Shown here: positions 6,230 through 6,706 of the stretch, piece by piece
How positions within the stretch are numbered: position 1 is the stretch's first letter
Layout of the letters: every line of letters begins with the position of its first letter
Source of the DNA: Chloroflexota bacterium
GTDB lineage: Bacteria; Chloroflexota; UBA11872; VXNJ01
DNA: 6,706 bases
Assembly (NCBI GenBank): GCA_026708165.1
Contig: JAPOVO010000369.1
Location: forward strand, 1 to 6,706
Direction of reading: 5' to 3'
Program-made: the position numbers and the translations under genes
The notes under the pieces: generated by a model
Told to the model about the DNA's origin: nothing
What the model saw: only the letters and a program-made list of their open reading frames with translations
Database searches by the model: none

Positions 6230-6706
6230 TTACGGAGCGGTTTCCCCCGCGGGTGAATCGACCCCATACCAGCGCGGGTCGTGGCCGCGCTTGAGCCGCA
6301 CGACCACTCTCATGAAGGTGCGGCTGGCGGTGATGGCGGCAAACATGCTCACGAGCACTCCGAGTGCCAGGGTCAACGCAAAGCCCCGCACGACGCCGGA
6401 ACCGAACTGCCACAGGACGGCGCACGTGATGAGAGTGGCTATGTTCGAGTCACGGATGGAGTTCCAGGCCCGCCTGAAACCGGCCTCGACGGCGGCGCCG
6501 ATGGTGAGTCTTGACCTTAGCTCTTCTTTGGTTCTCTCGAAGATCAGTATGTTGGCGTCGACCGCCATTCCAACCGACAAGATAAAACCCGCAATACCGG
6601 CCAGGGTCAGGGTTACGGGCAACAACTTGAAGATCGCCAGCACGAGGGCGGCGTAGAGGAATAACGCCAAGCTGGCGACCAATCCGGGCAGACGGTAGTA
6701 GGCCAC
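6230..6706 (-). CDS. secD: Protein translocase subunit SecD (partial, C-terminal 158 residues)
   Basis: The frame is open to the right edge, so only the C-terminal membrane half is present; the first visible codon is GTG for an internal Val, not a start. The fragment reads [14 protein letters not shown], then the SecD signature [24 protein letters not shown] (fragment residues 40-63, given here as [14 protein letters not shown] and [10 protein letters not shown]). Asp50 of the fragment corresponds to the conserved membrane Asp (E. coli SecD Asp519) needed for proton-coupled activity. The block [20 protein letters not shown] and the [16 protein letters not shown] helix complete the RND core, and TFMR begins the C-terminal tail. 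The large periplasmic P1 domain lies outside the window. The stop TAA is 3 bases before the secF ATG, so the two form a standard secDF operon. Confidence 0.95.
   Translation of the reverse strand: MAYYRLPGLVASLALFLYAALVLAIFKLLPVTLTLAGIAGFILSVGMAVDANILIFERTKEELRSRLTIGAAVEAGFRRAWNSIRDSNIATLITCAVLWQFGSGVVRGFALTLALGVLVSMFAAITASRTFMRVVVRLKRGHDPRWYGVDSPAGETAP

Overview
The window is GC-rich, almost fully coding bacterial chromosome with no mobile element, tRNA, rRNA, CRISPR array or long intergenic gap. The gene set and order, an uncharacterised membrane protein with a baseplate-J-like region next to ruvX, the Thermus-like EF-P loop (Arg at position 32), and free use of ATA isoleucine codons despite high GC suggest a Chloroflexota bacterium, perhaps Dehalococcoidia or SAR202-like. 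That assignment is an inference from recalled family patterns, not from a search.

Positions 1-5299 hold one tightly packed plus-strand cluster. A 24-codon tail, probably the C-terminus of alanyl-tRNA synthetase, ends at 77. It is followed by a 531-aa single-pass membrane protein, ruvX (Holliday-junction resolvase-like / 16S rRNA processing), mltG (endolytic murein transglycosylase), an aminopeptidase P family metallopeptidase, efp (elongation factor P) and an accB-like gene (biotin carboxyl carrier protein fold). Junctions are 4-base overlaps, one 23-base overlap, or gaps of 2 to 41 bases, so a single operon with translational coupling is likely. Three of the six complete genes here use TTG or GTG starts.

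Positions 5312-6706 hold the minus-strand secD-secF pair (secD cut by the window edge). It encodes the proton-driven accessory subunits of the Sec translocon. It converges on the accB-like gene with only 12 bases between the two stop codons.

Most genes are conserved housekeeping functions: translation (alaS, efp), nucleic-acid processing (ruvX), cell wall (mltG), peptide turnover (pepP) and secretion (secDF). The main surprise is the accB-like protein. It keeps the BCCP fold and its VGTFYR motif, but the biotin-accepting lysine of the EAMKM motif is replaced by asparagine (Asn117, within IDSLNIL), and no accC follows it. It may be a bacterial counterpart of the biotin-less BADC proteins that regulate plant plastid acetyl-CoA carboxylase. 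The second item of interest is the uncharacterised baseplate-J-like membrane protein at 119-1714.
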